Assembly: GCF_001723175.1 (NCBI RefSeq)
Contig: NC_064650.1
Coordinates: 4,712,001-4,776,000 of the forward strand
Origin: Penicillium oxalicum
Lineage: Eukaryota > Ascomycota > Eurotiomycetes > Eurotiales > Aspergillaceae
Length of the DNA stretch: 64,000 nucleotides
Direction of reading: 5' to 3'
In this document: positions 45,999-57,475 of the stretch, in pieces
Position numbering within the stretch: position 1 is the stretch's first letter
How the letters are laid out: every line of letters begins with the position of its first letter
Made by a program: the position numbers and the translations under genes
Notes under the pieces: model-generated
What the model was told of the DNA's origin: nothing
The model's database searches: none
Seen by the model: only the letters and a program-made list of their open reading frames with translations

Positions 45999-48734
45999 AT
46001 GTATTCGAACAACACGGGGCCCCAAATCTTCGACGACGCCGACCGCGCCCCCGCCAGATCCTCGGTCTTTCGAGCGATCATGTCGAGGCCGCATAAACGA
46101 AACCAGTCCGCAGACGATGCCATTCCTCCACAATACAAGAATAGCAAGCCCACGGGCACTATTCCATTTCCATGGGCCGACAACCCCGATCTGCCGCCGG
46201 GCCACCTCCCTTTGGCAGAGATAGTACCTAATTGCGAAACTCGCAGCAACTATCCGTCCTCGACCAAGTCAGGAAGCAAAGACAACAAAAGATCACTCCA
46301 CAAGAAAACAAAAAGCGCCGTGTCGCTCAAGTCATTGCGGAACTACATGGAGCGAAAGGATAACAAGCCGGAAGACAGCCCAGCCATCCCGGCTGCGCAT
46401 CCAGAGCCAAAGAAGACCAAATCGACCAACAGCCTGTCTGCTATCCTGAAGCGATCCCACCGTGGCCGCAAGACGGATGCCACGCAACAGGGTCGAGACA
46501 AGGAGAATCGAAATCCCGTCGATTTGGTCGAAAACATGCCATCGCCTGTTTGGCCTCAAGAAAGTGGGTCTTATGAGGCTATGAGGTCTGGGTCGCGCCA
46601 CAATTTTGGCGCTGATAGACCACGCAGTATTGCCGATGAGGTGGCTTTGTACACGCCCAATGCCTATAGCCCCGCTCAGCAGCGCAACTTTTGTGATTAC
46701 CAGCAGCCATCTCTGACTAAACAGGCCGGTACACAGGCACGGATGGAATCCGACATCCCTACTGGAAGCCAGAGAGTAAAGGACAGTGAGAGGCAGCAGC
46801 GAACGGCCTCAGGCGGTAGTGATAACAGCAACGGAAGAGGTGACGGCTCTTCGTTGAAGGGCCAGGCGCTTGACAGAGCCAGGAAGATGTCAGTCCCGGC
46901 GTCTCCAGTAATGCCTCCAAAGGAACAGGCAAACACAAAGCGACTTTCTCGCGTGCAAGCCGCGATTTCGGCTTTTAATGCGAAGGAACGAGATGCTGAT
47001 GTTCAGAAGCATTTGAGCTCTAAAGATCTCGAGAGTGAATTCGAGAAGCTCCTAGTGAGATTCCTTTTGAGACTACGCCTCTTGTGAGCCGGACCACTAA
47101 CCTCGATCCTAGGACGCGCGCAACATTCCCCACAATATGCGAGACAAAATGCGGTCCCTAGATACCAACATCAAGGCAGATTTCATTCAGAAAGATCGCA
47201 CGGAGCTTGGAACCCCTGTCAGTGCTGCTGCCCCCGACAGTCGGCGTGGACGAGGCAAAGAAGAGAAAGATCCTCAGGACCGCAAGGGCTCACGGTCACG
47301 CTCCCGAAGCCGGGGCTTTACATTCGGCCGAGGCTCCTCTTCGCCGGGCAAGAAAGCTCGGCCTGAGAGCGGATCGTTCCATCGGCCCAGATCTGTGGAT
47401 CTTTCACAGCCCGTAGGCGTCTACACCACGCTGGGCGGCGCTGTTTCCACCGGATCACTCGCCGAAGCGGCGGTGGTCGACACGGCGGCCGATCCGTCTG
47501 ACTTTGTTCATTATCTGAGGGAGATCCAGAAGCCCGAGATGATCGAGGTGGGCAAGTTGCACAAACTGCGACTTCTCTTGCGGAACGAGACCGTGAGCTG
47601 GGTGAATGGATTCATCGCAGAAGAAGGCATGGACGAGATTGTCCAATTGATCTATCGGATCATGAAGATGGAATGGAGGTTCGTACGATCGTTGCCGTAC
47701 TTGAAGGCGCTCGTCATCATTCTAACCGATTCCATTTTAGGGAGGATCATGAAGATACGCTTCTGCATGAAGCACTGCTGTGTCTGAAGGCGCTTTGCAC
47801 CACCTCCATTGCCCTAGCCCATCTGGACAGCATTCAAGGCGAGCTCTTCCCAGCTCTCCTCAAGATGCTTTTCAACGAGGAAAAAAAGGGTCCCAGTGAA
47901 TTCACCACAAGGGGCATTATCATCAACTTGCTCTTCACCCACCTTGAGGCACCTCATCCGCACGAAGCCTCGGCTCAGCGCGCGCAGAGAATTCTTGCCT
48001 GGCTACGGGACCCATCGCCGGAAGACGCTAGCCAGCCGGTCTCGTTTATTGCCAACATCTACCAGTCGCGACCGTACCGAGTATGGTGCAAAGAAGTCAC
48101 TAATGTGACCAAGGAAGTTTTCTGGATCTTCCTGCATCACCTGAATGTCATCCCCCTCCCTAAATCAGGACCTCCATCGGGGGATTCATTCACAGAGAAG
48201 AAAGTCTCCTCGGACGGTCGTTCCTATCAAGAGCGCCATTTCCCTACTCCTCGCCCACCGGTGCCTGCTGCTCCTTATGTCGGAGGCGTTGAATGGGACG
48301 CGACCAATTACCTCGCTGCCCATTTGGATCTCCTCAATGGACTGGTTGCTTGCCTGCCCACAACACAAGAACGCAATCAGCTTCGCTCCGAACTTCGCGC
48401 CTCGGGCTTTGAGAAGGTCATGGGAGGAAGCTTGCGAACGTGCAAGGAGAAATTTTACTCTGCGGTTCATGAATGTCTTCGCACGTGGGTGGCAGCTGCT
48501 CTGGAAGATGGCTGGCCTTACTTGATGGTGCGCGAGGGTCCGCCTCGTGCGGAATCTACATCGCCTACCAAGTCCCCCAAGAAGTCTGCGCCGGGGAGCC
48601 CCAAGAAAGGTCTCCTGGACGACAAACCGCCACAACTCAACTTGGCACTTAATTTCACCGAGTCGCGAGTCTCGGGTCCCTTGGGTCCGTTGGGCCCTTT
48701 GACCCCTTCCAGCGATCTCTCTCGCTGGCTCTGA
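45999..48734 (+). CDS. Rho-GTPase-binding GBD/FH3 armadillo protein without FH1/FH2
   Basis: Exons 45999-47054, 47113-47678 and 47741-48734 give 871 residues. The first ~340 residues are Ser/Lys-rich and look disordered (LHKKTKSAVSLKSLRNYMERK, ILKRSHRGRK). From about residue 345 comes a formin-like GTPase-binding/FH3 region: FEKLLDARNIPHNMRDKMRSL, then KLHKLRLLLRNETVSWVNGF, LHEALLCLKALCTTSIALAHL and GIIINLLFTHL, all typical of diaphanous-type GBD/FH3. It ends in a Pro/Ser-rich tail (GPLGPLGPLTPSS) with no FH1 or FH2, so it cannot nucleate actin as a formin does. Such proteins occur across filamentous fungi and are presumed Rho/Cdc42 effectors or scaffolds for polarity (inference). The ATG at 46080 (MSRPHKRNQ) is an alternative start. 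Confidence 0.82.
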
Positions 48735-49497
48735 ATCTCCAGTGACGGATACAACATCCACTGGTGAAGTACTCTTTTCGTTTCCCATTTTCCTTCTCTT
48801 CTTGTCTTTTCTTCTTCCCCCTTTCTGAGCCCTCGTGTGGTTTCGTTTTCTCTGCTTCACGTTTCATGACCCGGCGTTTCTGGATTTCGGGATTCTTTTG
48901 TTTTACATTTACACTTTCCACAAAGGTCCGTGCCGGCTGTTGTGGAAATCTTTACATCTCCGGTTCGTCTGCCGTTCAGAAGACTCGGCTCGCTCATTCT
49001 TGAAATTTTGGGGCTTTTGCGCTTCAAGGCGTTGGCATTTTGGGGCGTTTGGGAACCTTGCATTATTCTTGTCCTGCAACTTTTGGCAGGTGAACACGAT
49101 CAACTTGACTGGCAGCAGAGGGCGAGGAAAGCATGTACCGCTTAACGAGCTTTTGATACGTTGTAGATTGACACAACACACACATGCATCCCACCATCCC
49201 CTTCTCGGATCTGCTCTTTTCCACGAGAACTCCTCATGACGAACGACCATGACAGATATGAGAATCGAATTGACATTTGTTGGAGAACCTTTGTTCGGGA
49301 CTCACAGACTTTAACCCAACCCCTAGCTAATCTGGATTGCATCCTCGACGTAGCTTGATCGCCCATTTATCAACGGCAGAACTGACCAGCTATTTTCATG
49401 TTATAGACGATCTAGAACTTCATCGTATATATCGCTGGTCCTCGCTGATCTCAAGACACTCGACTCCACTTCAGAAGTTTCATGAAGTAGACATTGT
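48735..49497. other. Intergenic, convergent 3' regions
   Basis: About 760 bp lies between two convergent genes. The first 200 bp are strongly T/C-rich on the plus strand, in keeping with a 3' UTR. No recognisable coding frame. Confidence 0.5.
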
Positions 49498-50330
49498 TTA
49501 TTTCCCAGAACCAGCCGCGGTGCCATCATCTGCTCGCTTGACCGCCCGGTGGTGGGGACTAGAAAACACAGCCTTAACCCCAGAGAAAACGCTGTCTCGA
49601 ATCTGTCGAAGACATAGTCAGCAAGGCGATGGCGGATTCGTATCAAGACAATAGCTGCGACACTGACCCCATCGAATGGCGTATCCTTTGTATCCCAATT
49701 CATGAAGAGAACCGCGTAAACCACGACAACTGCCCACAAGCCGATATTAGTTTCCAAGTTTTTCCCCCCGAAAACAGTTCGGAACAGGCTTTTTTTATCC
49801 CAAGTGCATTCCTATCCTGGCAGTACTCACAGCCAATAACCACCCATTGCGCCAAGGTGACAGTCTTGATGAACTTGGGCCGAGCGTACTTGAGCGCCGC
49901 GCGCCGTCGGTACTTGCGCTCTAGTCGGAACTGATGCTTAGTGAGAGTTTTGACATATCCGGAGGCCATTGGCGCTTTGGCTTGTAGGGGCTGTAGTATT
50001 CGTCATTGGGATTTTGGTAGGATTCGGTGTTCCTGTCGGAGGAAAGGCGGAAGGGCGATGAGAGTCGGAGGGCGGAGGATGTGAATGGTCTTGACGATGT
50101 GCGGATACTAGACTGGGCGATAATTGCAGGGGCACAGAAGGCATTCTATTCCAGTTAGATTCAAATAATTGGTACTGATGGAGACCAGGCGTGGGAAGGG
50201 GGGGGGGGGGGGGGGTTCGTACCAGAATGCGCGGCGTGGATGGCGCGGTGGTTTGGGCCTGGTGAGCCGCAATTGAGACCGGACACGCGCAGCGCGCCGA
50301 TGAGACGGCCCCGAGTAATTGTCGAATCAT
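49498..50330 (-). CDS. Small basic single-pass membrane protein, probably mitochondrial, function unknown
   Basis: Four exons (50330-50223, 49990-49831, 49729-49668, 49602-49498) join in frame to 144 residues. The N-terminal exon (MIRQLLGAVSSARCACPVS) looks like a mitochondrial presequence. The core KHQFRLERKYRRRAALKYARPKF is strongly basic, followed by one hydrophobic helix (QWVVIGFVVVYAVLFMNW) and a conserved-looking DTPFDG. The last introns have strong signals (GTGAGT; GTCAGT with a GCTGAC branch and GACAG). The first intron is weaker (donor GTACGA, 232 nt) and contains a poly(C) run on the coding strand. If it is not used, translation would start at the ATG at 49969 (MASGYVKTL) and the presequence would be lost. 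I recognise no named family; the layout suits a small inner-membrane protein. Confidence 0.72.
50198..50215. repeat. Poly(G) tract, 18 nt, inside a predicted intron
   Basis: A run of 18 G on the plus strand falls a few bases inside the donor of the first intron of the small membrane protein gene, so its pre-mRNA would carry C18. Confidence 0.95.
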
Positions 50331-51367
50331 CGAGGCTGGAGAATACAGATCTTGTGCAATTTAGATATTGAGTCAGTGAAGGCAGTTGAGGAAAATGGTG
50401 TCGCTGCGTAAAGAGCTGGTCTGGGTCAGATTGCGCGCGGGTTCAGAAATAATTTGATCTGCCGCTTTCTCCGCATGAGTAGTTCCGAAATTGCGTACGG
50501 GGAGTTTCGACCCATCACTCTCATAAAAATCAACTAAACACACGACCTGTGGTAGATTTTTTTTTCATTATCTAGACCTACATGTCAAATTTGTGTATGC
50601 TTCGAATTATCTGAGCAATGCTAATGGTCTTTTATCTTTATTGAAGGGATACAGCAGCTTCTGTTTTTCTCCTGCTTTGAATCGGGTAAAGAGTGTACCT
50701 TTATTGACTCCTCAGATCGAGGCCTTTTCCCATAGAGAGTCCGATGAAACTACTATGTCAACGTTCCAGTGGCATTTCTAGTCTGCTGAAAGTAAATGGA
50801 CACACCTTGATGTTCAAGAACTTTTTTTGGACTTCAGGTATTCCTCCGAATCGAGGAAACTTCTGGTGTGTGCCTCTTGGTTCTGGAATCGATTGGATGC
50901 CTAAATGGACTGGAGGAACGAGGCTTTCTCGGAGCGGTGCACTCTGCACACTGCACAGTTCATTCAGGATAGCCTGCGAACCTCGGAGCTGATTGTGTCT
51001 CTCATTTTCTACAGCAGGGAATCTCGAGTAGAGTAGTGTACCACAGACGACACCTGCATGCACTTAAATGAATAGTGAAGCGGCGCCAACCTCTCGCGGC
51101 GGTGTTGATGCATACTCCGTAAGCCGGGCCATTGGTCTCTACGTTCACAAGCATCGACTTTAAAGTTCAGCTCGACTGTGATTTGCGCTTTGCAAAAATT
51201 TCTGAATAGGAGCAGTGCAACATGACGTTCAAAGGCCGTCAGCGACCAGCCAAATTACCTAAGCATTGACGGGCGTAAAGCTAGTATCTTCGTTAGGGAC
51301 AGGCCTATTCATTAAAGGATGAGGTGACATGTGCCTGCGGCTGACCCTCGTTCACATGTTCACATGC

Positions 51368-51441
51368 CCGAGGAAACCGGGGTTCCCGGGATCCCGTGAC
51401 CGGGGAAACTGGGCGGATCAACGAATTTGCGGGGACCTCGG
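51368..51441. promoter_or_regulatory. FarA/FarB-like and CreA-like motif cluster upstream of the thiolase
   Basis: Two CCGAGG cores (51368-51373 direct, 51436-51441 inverted) match the site described for the fatty-acid regulators FarA/FarB of Aspergillus. Interleaved are three SYGGRG matches for the glucose repressor CreA: CCGGGG at 51377-51382 and 51400-51405, and GCGGGG at 51430-51435. A further CCTCGG lies at 50981-50986. The cluster is 217-290 bp before the ATG. This predicts induction by fatty acids and repression by glucose. Confidence 0.5.
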
Positions 51442-51586
51442 CTCTTTCGAGGCAATGCAAGTAGCTCGGACGGTTGCTACGACTGGAAGGGACACAAGAC
51501 CGGATCCACGAACGTGATTTATAAGAGGTCTCCGCCCAAAGACAGAGCATAATCTCTCTTCTTCTTTCTGATCGTGTCGTCCCTTA

Positions 51587-51610
51587 TCTCTCTCTCTCTC
51601 TCTCTCTCTC
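51587..51610. repeat. (TC)12 microsatellite in the thiolase leader
   Basis: Twelve TC units lie 47 bp before the thiolase start codon, probably within the 5' UTR, where pyrimidine tracts are common in fungi. Confidence 0.95.
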
Positions 51611-51657
51611 TTCCTTCATTCAACTCAATCTCCCCCATCCCTTATACAGACGACGCC

Positions 51658-53110
51658 ATGTCTTCCGGTACGTACCTCATATCCCTACAACGCCTCGCAC
51701 AGTCTGATACGGGCGCAAACACGTGCAACCCTACGAAATTCTGCAGCTGGTACACTTTGGTGCTGACTTTTTTTCTCTGCAGCCCAGCAGCGTCTTTCTC
51801 AAGTGTCCTCCCACTTCGGCTCTGGCAGCCAGAAGGGAGCCGCGGCCCTGACCCAGAAGAACCCTGACGATATCGTTGTGACTTGCGCTCTGCGCACTGC
51901 TCTGACCAAGGGTGGTAAGGGTGGCTTCAAGGACACTGCCGCTGCTGATCTGCTTGCTGGTGTCTTCAAGGCCGTCATCAACAAGAGCGGTATCGACCCC
52001 AAGTATGTCGAGGATGTCGCCGTTGGCTCAGTCCTGCCTCCCGGAGGCGGTGCTACTGAGTTCCGTGCCGCTGCCCTTGTTGCTGGCTTCCCAGAGACCA
52101 CTGCCGTCAAGTCCCTGAACCGTCAGTGCTCGTCTGGTCTGCAGGCCATTGTTGACATTGCCAACGCCATCAAGTCCGGCATGATCGAGGTCGGTATTGG
52201 TGCTGGTGTTGAGAGCATGTCCTCTCAGTATGGGTGAGTGTCTTCCCAACAGTCTTTCCCAATCCCCACTGCAATCATCTTGACTCACTCTGACTTTCTA
52301 CAACTTCCAGTCCCGGTGCCGTCACTGAGTTCTCCGAGCTGCTCGAGAGCCACCCCGAGTCCGCCAACTGCAAGGTCCCCATGGGTGTCCTGTCCGAGAA
52401 CATGGCCAAGGACCGTGGTATCTCCCGCACAGCCCAGGACGCCTTCGCTGCCTCCTCCTACCAGAAGGCCGTCAAGGCTCAAGAGGGGGGTCTTTTCAAC
52501 GAGGAGATCGCCCCTCTGGAGGTTAAGTGGACCGATCCCAAGACTGGCGAGGAGAAGACCATCACTGTCAAGGCTGATGACGGCATCCGTGAGGGCATGA
52601 CCGCCGAGTCCCTCGGCAAGATCCGTCCTGCCTTCGCCAAGGACGGTTCCATCCACGCCGGTAACGCTTCTCAGATCTCCGATGGCGCTGCTGCCGTCCT
52701 GCTCATGAAGCGCTCTACTGCCGAGCGTCTGGGCCAGAAGATCATCGGCAAGTACGTGACCGCCAGTGTCGTCGGTGTCAAGCCTCTGCTTATGGGCATT
52801 GGTCCCTGGGCTGCCATTCCTGTTGCTCTTGAGAAGGCCGGCATCGCCAAGGACGAGGTTGACATCTACGAGATCAACGAGGCCTTCGCCTCCCAGTGCG
52901 TGTGGTGGTGTCAACGAGCTCGGTCTCCCCGCTGAGAAGATCAACCCCAAAGGTGGTGCCATTGCGTTTGGTCACCCTCTGGGCTGTACCGGCTCTCGTC
53001 AAGTCAGCACCCTTCTGACTGAGCTCAAGCGCACCGACAAGAAGATCGGTGTCACCAGCATGTGCGTCGGTACCGGTATGGGTATGGCTGCCGTGTGGGT
53101 TGCTGAGTAG
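51658..53110 (+). CDS. Peroxisomal 3-ketoacyl-CoA thiolase, with a one-base frame break
   Basis: Exons 51658-51667 (10 nt), 51783-52233 and 52311-53110 encode a thiolase that cleaves 3-ketoacyl-CoA in the last step of beta-oxidation. The N-terminus carries a PTS2 signal, RLSQVSSHF, split from the ATG by the first intron. The acyl-accepting cysteine is C119 (NRQCSSG). After EINEAFASQC, around 52901-52911, the frame runs into a stop at 52935 (361 residues). One frame over, the conserved end continues with VNELGLPAEKINPKGG, the catalytic GHPLG histidine and the MCVGTGMG cysteine, stopping at 53110. One G fewer in the GTGGTGGTG stretch gives a normal 419-residue thiolase. As written, the protein lacks the histidine and second cysteine and would be inactive. 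Sequence error is likelier than loss because the whole 3' part keeps strong codon bias. Confidence 0.9.
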
Positions 53111-53419
53111 ACTTTTTTTGTTTCATTCCACCTTCATCCATTATCGCACAGCGCTGTTTTTGTTCGTTCAGTATGGGTTTCAGTTCCACGTTCTTGGAAT
53201 TCGGTGCATTGGCCACTTACGAGGATACCACAATGAGTCAAACTTGTTTTTTTTATGTATAGTTCCAAAATACGCCGCAACATACCTGCTTCACCTCCGG
53301 CGAGCGGGTCAAATCATACATGTGTTCAATGAGCTTCAATTTCTCCACTACCTCCACAGTATTGTTGGGTGAAGTAAAAGCCTCGATGCGACCTCTCACC
53401 CCAGCCCTGGTGTGACTAT
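53111..53419. other. Short convergent intergenic gap
   Basis: About 310 bp of 3'-flanking sequence lies between the thiolase and the RraA-like gene. Nothing notable was seen. Confidence 0.6.
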
Positions 53420-54439
53420 CTAATTGCGGAACTTCTTGAAGGCTTCGGCCACGGACATTCCCTGGGCAACCGCCTCTTTGGCTCGGTCATCCATGGCAAT
53501 TAATTTGGGCATCAGTTCAAGCACCGGCTCAAGCAGGTCGCGTGGTATGGCCACAACTCCCTCCATAGGGTCACAGAAAATGATGTCGCCAGGAGACACG
53601 ACCACTCCTTCAATTTGCAGGGGAACATCTCGCGCCAGGGCTTTTGCTTCAGCACCCGTCCCTACGGTCGAGGTACCTTGTGCCCAGATCTACATTGACG
53701 AAACTCAGCACCTCCCTTCGAGATCGTATGCCTCCATGATTCAAGGATCTCACGTACCGGAAGACCCGTCCCTTGCAATTCTCTCAAATCACGCACTCGC
53801 CCATTAACGACGGCAGCATGAATCCCAAGGACCTTCATTCGCGTTGCCATAATTCCACCCGTCACCGCACAGAATTGGTCTTTTGGTTGATCAATCACCA
53901 CAATTGAGCCGACTTCATTCGTCGGATCCTTTGCTGCATAATCCCCGGTGAAGTCCACCCAATGACGACCAGGTGGAAAGCCATGGTTCTCGGGGTCTTC
54001 AACAGCAATAGTTAGGGGCTGTTCGCTCTTGGAGCCGAATTGAAATGTTGTTGCTGGTGCGGCAATCCGTTCGATTCGGTCATTCCTTCCGAGAATCGGG
54101 GAATAGGGAGCTTTGGCGAAGTGAGATTCGTCAGCATATTCATATCCACAGCCCTGTATTGTATCTTATTGAAAGCCTCGAGCTGGAACGAGAAGAGTGC
54201 AGGAGATGTTGCTGGCAGAAAGAGATCGTACTGAGGTCTGCTAGAAAGCCCGCTCGTGCCACATTGCCATTGGGAATCTTTTGGAGCTTGAGCAAGGCGT
54301 CCGATACCTATAGTCGAGTGGTCATAAATCAATCATTCTGAGATACATACCTCGGAGCCCACAGGATGTCTAGTAGACTTACATCGCAGGCAGTAAAGTT
54401 CTTTGTCAGGGTCCTCAATTGCTGCTTTAGTGAAGCCAT
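53420..54439 (-). CDS. RraA-like protein, probable HMG/CHA aldolase family
   Basis: Four exons (54439-54383, 54307-54232, 54164-53758, 53689-53420) give 269 residues. Introns are 67-75 nt; donors are GTAAGT, GTACGA and GTACGT. The fold is that of RraA / 4-hydroxy-4-methyl-2-oxoglutarate aldolase: TACDVSDALLKL at the start, GGIMATRMKVLGIHAAVVNGRVRDLRE in the middle, and VVVSPGDIIFCDPMEGVVAIP near the end. The NGRVRD segment has Asn where many members have Asp, but the R-D-x2-E pattern seen in the aldolases is kept. Aldolase members split hydroxy-oxoacids to pyruvate, and many also decarboxylate oxaloacetate. Fungal copies are largely uncharacterised, so the substrate is open. An insert of about 60 residues (YADESHFAKAPYSPIL and on) is longer than in bacterial RraA. 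Confidence 0.85.
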
Positions 54440-55218
54440 TGCGGGGGTGTGGAACGAGGGATGGGAACTATAAAAGGGAGGGTTTCTGTATGTATAAGGG
54501 CCTTGGTTTTTAAAGGAATATTGTTCGAGTAGAAGAGAAGGACCAAGGGAATACCAATTATGAGACTTATGGAAATCTTATCACTGGAGTGGAAGTAAGC
54601 TACTTTACGACTCCCACATGTCCGCTTGTCCGAAGTCTTGAGGAGCAGCGCGCCCTTTGATCGGGACACCCGAGGGTCGCTCGGGCTGATCGTCCGAGGT
54701 ACATCCAGCGTCCATAAACGTGTCGAGCCCCCCTTGTGATCACCTCATATATCAAATCTCGAGATTCCACAAACGACCGGTTTACCAACAAATCGCAAGC
54801 GGGTTTAAGCAGCTTGACTTTGGGCTCATAATAATCTCAATAACCAAGTAAAACCAGCAAAAGACCAAGAGACGTTGCCTACTGACCACTGATTCTCGTT
54901 GGAGCGATATTGACCGGTTGTCTGGCATCTAGGATGGCCATTTAGAGATCATATAGAGATAAATGGGAGTAATGCCCTTTCTCAATGCTTCCAAGGCAAG
55001 TTGACTTCTTCTTGAAGCCAAAAGAACCCAAGTTCGTCGACTTGACCATGACGATGTCTGCATGAACGAGGACCCACTGATCCTTCTCTTCTTCCTCTTC
55101 CGCCCCGTGCTACTCAGCTCACCGCCCGCAAAAAAACTCACCGCCCGATAAAATTTCCCAAAGTGATCGTCTCTTCGACTGGGGGTTTGCAACCATACAA
55201 TAACAAAGTACAGCAGAA
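54440..55218. other. Divergent intergenic region
   Basis: This is the promoter region between the divergent RraA-like gene and DBP9. No coding frame or repeat of note. Confidence 0.55.
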
Positions 55219-57238
55219 ATGAAACGCAAATTGGACGCCAACGATGTTCCTTCTCCCGGTCCGGTCGAGACCGAGGAGAAGGAGTTTGACTTTGAGGCTC
55301 TGAACCTTGATCCGCGTCTGCGCCAGGCTCTTATCAAAGAAAACTTCAGCAAGCCGACACTCGTCCAGGCGAAGGCTATTCCGCTGGCACTGGAGGGCAA
55401 GGATATCTTGGGTATGTCTCTCGCTCTACACTAGGATCAGGGCTTCGTCTGACAATCGCAGCACGCGCCAAAACCGGATCTGGCAAGACTGCCGCATATG
55501 TCCTACCTGTTCTGCAAGCAATCCTCCAACGCAAGGCTGTCAGTATTGCCCTCTCCGATGGATTTCGCATTCAATATTCATTGCTGATTGCGCATGCAAA
55601 TTAGGCCGACCCTTCGTTCAAAGCCACCACTGGTCTGATCCTAGTTCCCACTCGTGAGCTTGCGGAGCAAGTTCAAAAAGTTGTCACATCGTTCGCCGCC
55701 TTCTGTGGGAAGGATATTCGATCGGTCAACTTGACGCAAAAAGTTTCCGATGCCGTTCAGCAGACCATGCTGGCCGATTTCCCTGATCTGATCGTCTCGA
55801 CACCCACGCGCGTCTTGACGAACGTGAACAATTCCGCCCTGTCGCTCGAAAAGCTTACCCATCTTGTGATCGACGAGGCCGACTTGGTACTTTCATATGG
55901 ATACGATGAGGACATCAACGCTCTCTCAAAGGCCATCCCTCGTGGTGTGCAGACCTTCTTAATGAGTGCCACCCTGACCTCCGAGGTGGACACGCTCAAA
56001 AGCTTGTTCTGTCGTAGCCCTGTCATTTTGAAGCTAGAAGATAAGGAAGACAAGGGTGCCGAGATCAGCCAATTTGTTGTTCGGTGAGTTCGCCGTGATT
56101 GCCATCCCTTCCAAAGATTCTTCTTTTGCCTCGCGCTAACCAAAGAAAATTACGCAGGTGTGCTGAAGACGAAAAGTTCCTCCTTACATACGTTATTTTC
56201 AAGCTACAGTTGGTCAAGGGCAAGGTCATCATCTTCGTGTGCGATGTGGACCGTTGTTACCGTGTGAAACTCTTTCTGGAGCAGTTTGGTATCAAGAGCT
56301 GTGTGTTGAACTCAGAGCTTCCCATCAATTCGCGACTACATGTTGTTGAGGAGTTCAACAAGGGAGTGTACGATATTATCATCGCCGCCGACGACCAGGA
56401 GGTGATGGGCGTACCAAAGCCGTCCAAGAAGGCGAAGGAGACCGAAGAGGATGCCGAGAAAAAGGAAGAGGTCGGAAGCAGTGAGGACGAAGAGGATGTG
56501 GAGGGGCCCAGCGACAAGCAGAAAAGCAAGAAGCGCAAGATGTCAAGCAAAGAGAAAGACTACGGCATCTCTCGTGGCATCGACTTCCAGAATGTCGCCT
56601 GCGTTCTCAACTTTGATCTTCCGACAACCTCCAAATCCTACACCCATCGCATTGGCCGGACTGGCCGAGCGGGCAAAGCCGGTATGGCGCTGTCTTTCGT
56701 CGTTCCCGCCGATCAATATGGCAAGCACAAGCCCACGTCAACGTCTACCGCCAAACACGACGAAGCCGTCGTAGCAAAGATCATCAAGCGCCAAGCCAAG
56801 CTCGGGAATGAAGTCAAGCCATACCACTTTGAGATGGCGCAGGTCGACGCTTTCCGTTACCGAATGACCGACGCACTCCGGGCAGTCACCCGATTGGCTG
56901 TGCAGGAAGCTCGAGCCCGCGAGATTCGGCAAGAGCTGATCAAGAGTGAGAAGCTCAAGCGGCATTTCGAGGAAAACCCGGACGAGCTGCGACAGTTGCG
57001 TCACGATGGCGAGTTGCGTGCTGCCCGAGTGCAGCCACATCTGAAACATGTGCCGGAGTATTTGATGCCGGCCAAGGGTCGGAAGGGTATCAGCAAGGAA
57101 GATGTGGGCTATGTTGGTTTCACAAAGACAAAGGAGAATCGCATTCGCAAGGCTCGTGATCGCAATCGTGCTCGGTCCAAGGGTAAGAAGACCGGCAAGG
57201 TTGATCCCTTGAAAACATTCAACCGGGGCCGCAAGTGA
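55219..57238 (+). CDS. DBP9: ATP-dependent RNA helicase Dbp9
   Basis: Exons 55219-55411, 55462-55538, 55605-56083 and 56158-57238 give 609 residues. All DEAD-box motifs are present: the Q-motif region ([16 protein letters not shown]), motif I AKTGSGKT, Ia PTRELAEQ, Ib TPTRV, II DEAD at residues 180-183, III SAT, V SRGIDF and [12 protein letters not shown]. The short [20 protein letters not shown] head, the acidic insert between motifs IV and V ([12 protein letters not shown]) and the basic C-terminus ([16 protein letters not shown]) are the hallmarks of Dbp9, a nucleolar helicase in 60S ribosome biogenesis. Introns are 50-74 nt with canonical borders. The coding sequence is intact. Confidence 0.96.
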
Positions 57239-57475
57239 GATAGCGAAGTGGATGGCTAGATGTTATGCTATGATACCATTGTACAGTTGAACTGGGAATT
57301 TTGAATAATTTTCGCATTGATCAATTCTTCGTAACGGGGGGTTGTGCTCATTCTTTATCATGTCCACGGTGTGTTCAGGCAAGCCAAATCTATAGCATTC
57401 GATTACGTTTATCCCTGCAGAAAGAAAATCTACAAGCATGCTCCAACGCAAAATCAAATCCAGCTTTTGAGATTT

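Larger units (their letters stand above)
50331..51657. other. Divergent intergenic region with the thiolase promoter
   Basis: This 1.3-kb region separates two divergent genes. The half next to the thiolase holds clustered CCGAGG and SYGGRG motifs, a TTTATAAG box at 51518-51525 and a (TC)12 repeat in the leader. No coding frame is recognised. Confidence 0.6.
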
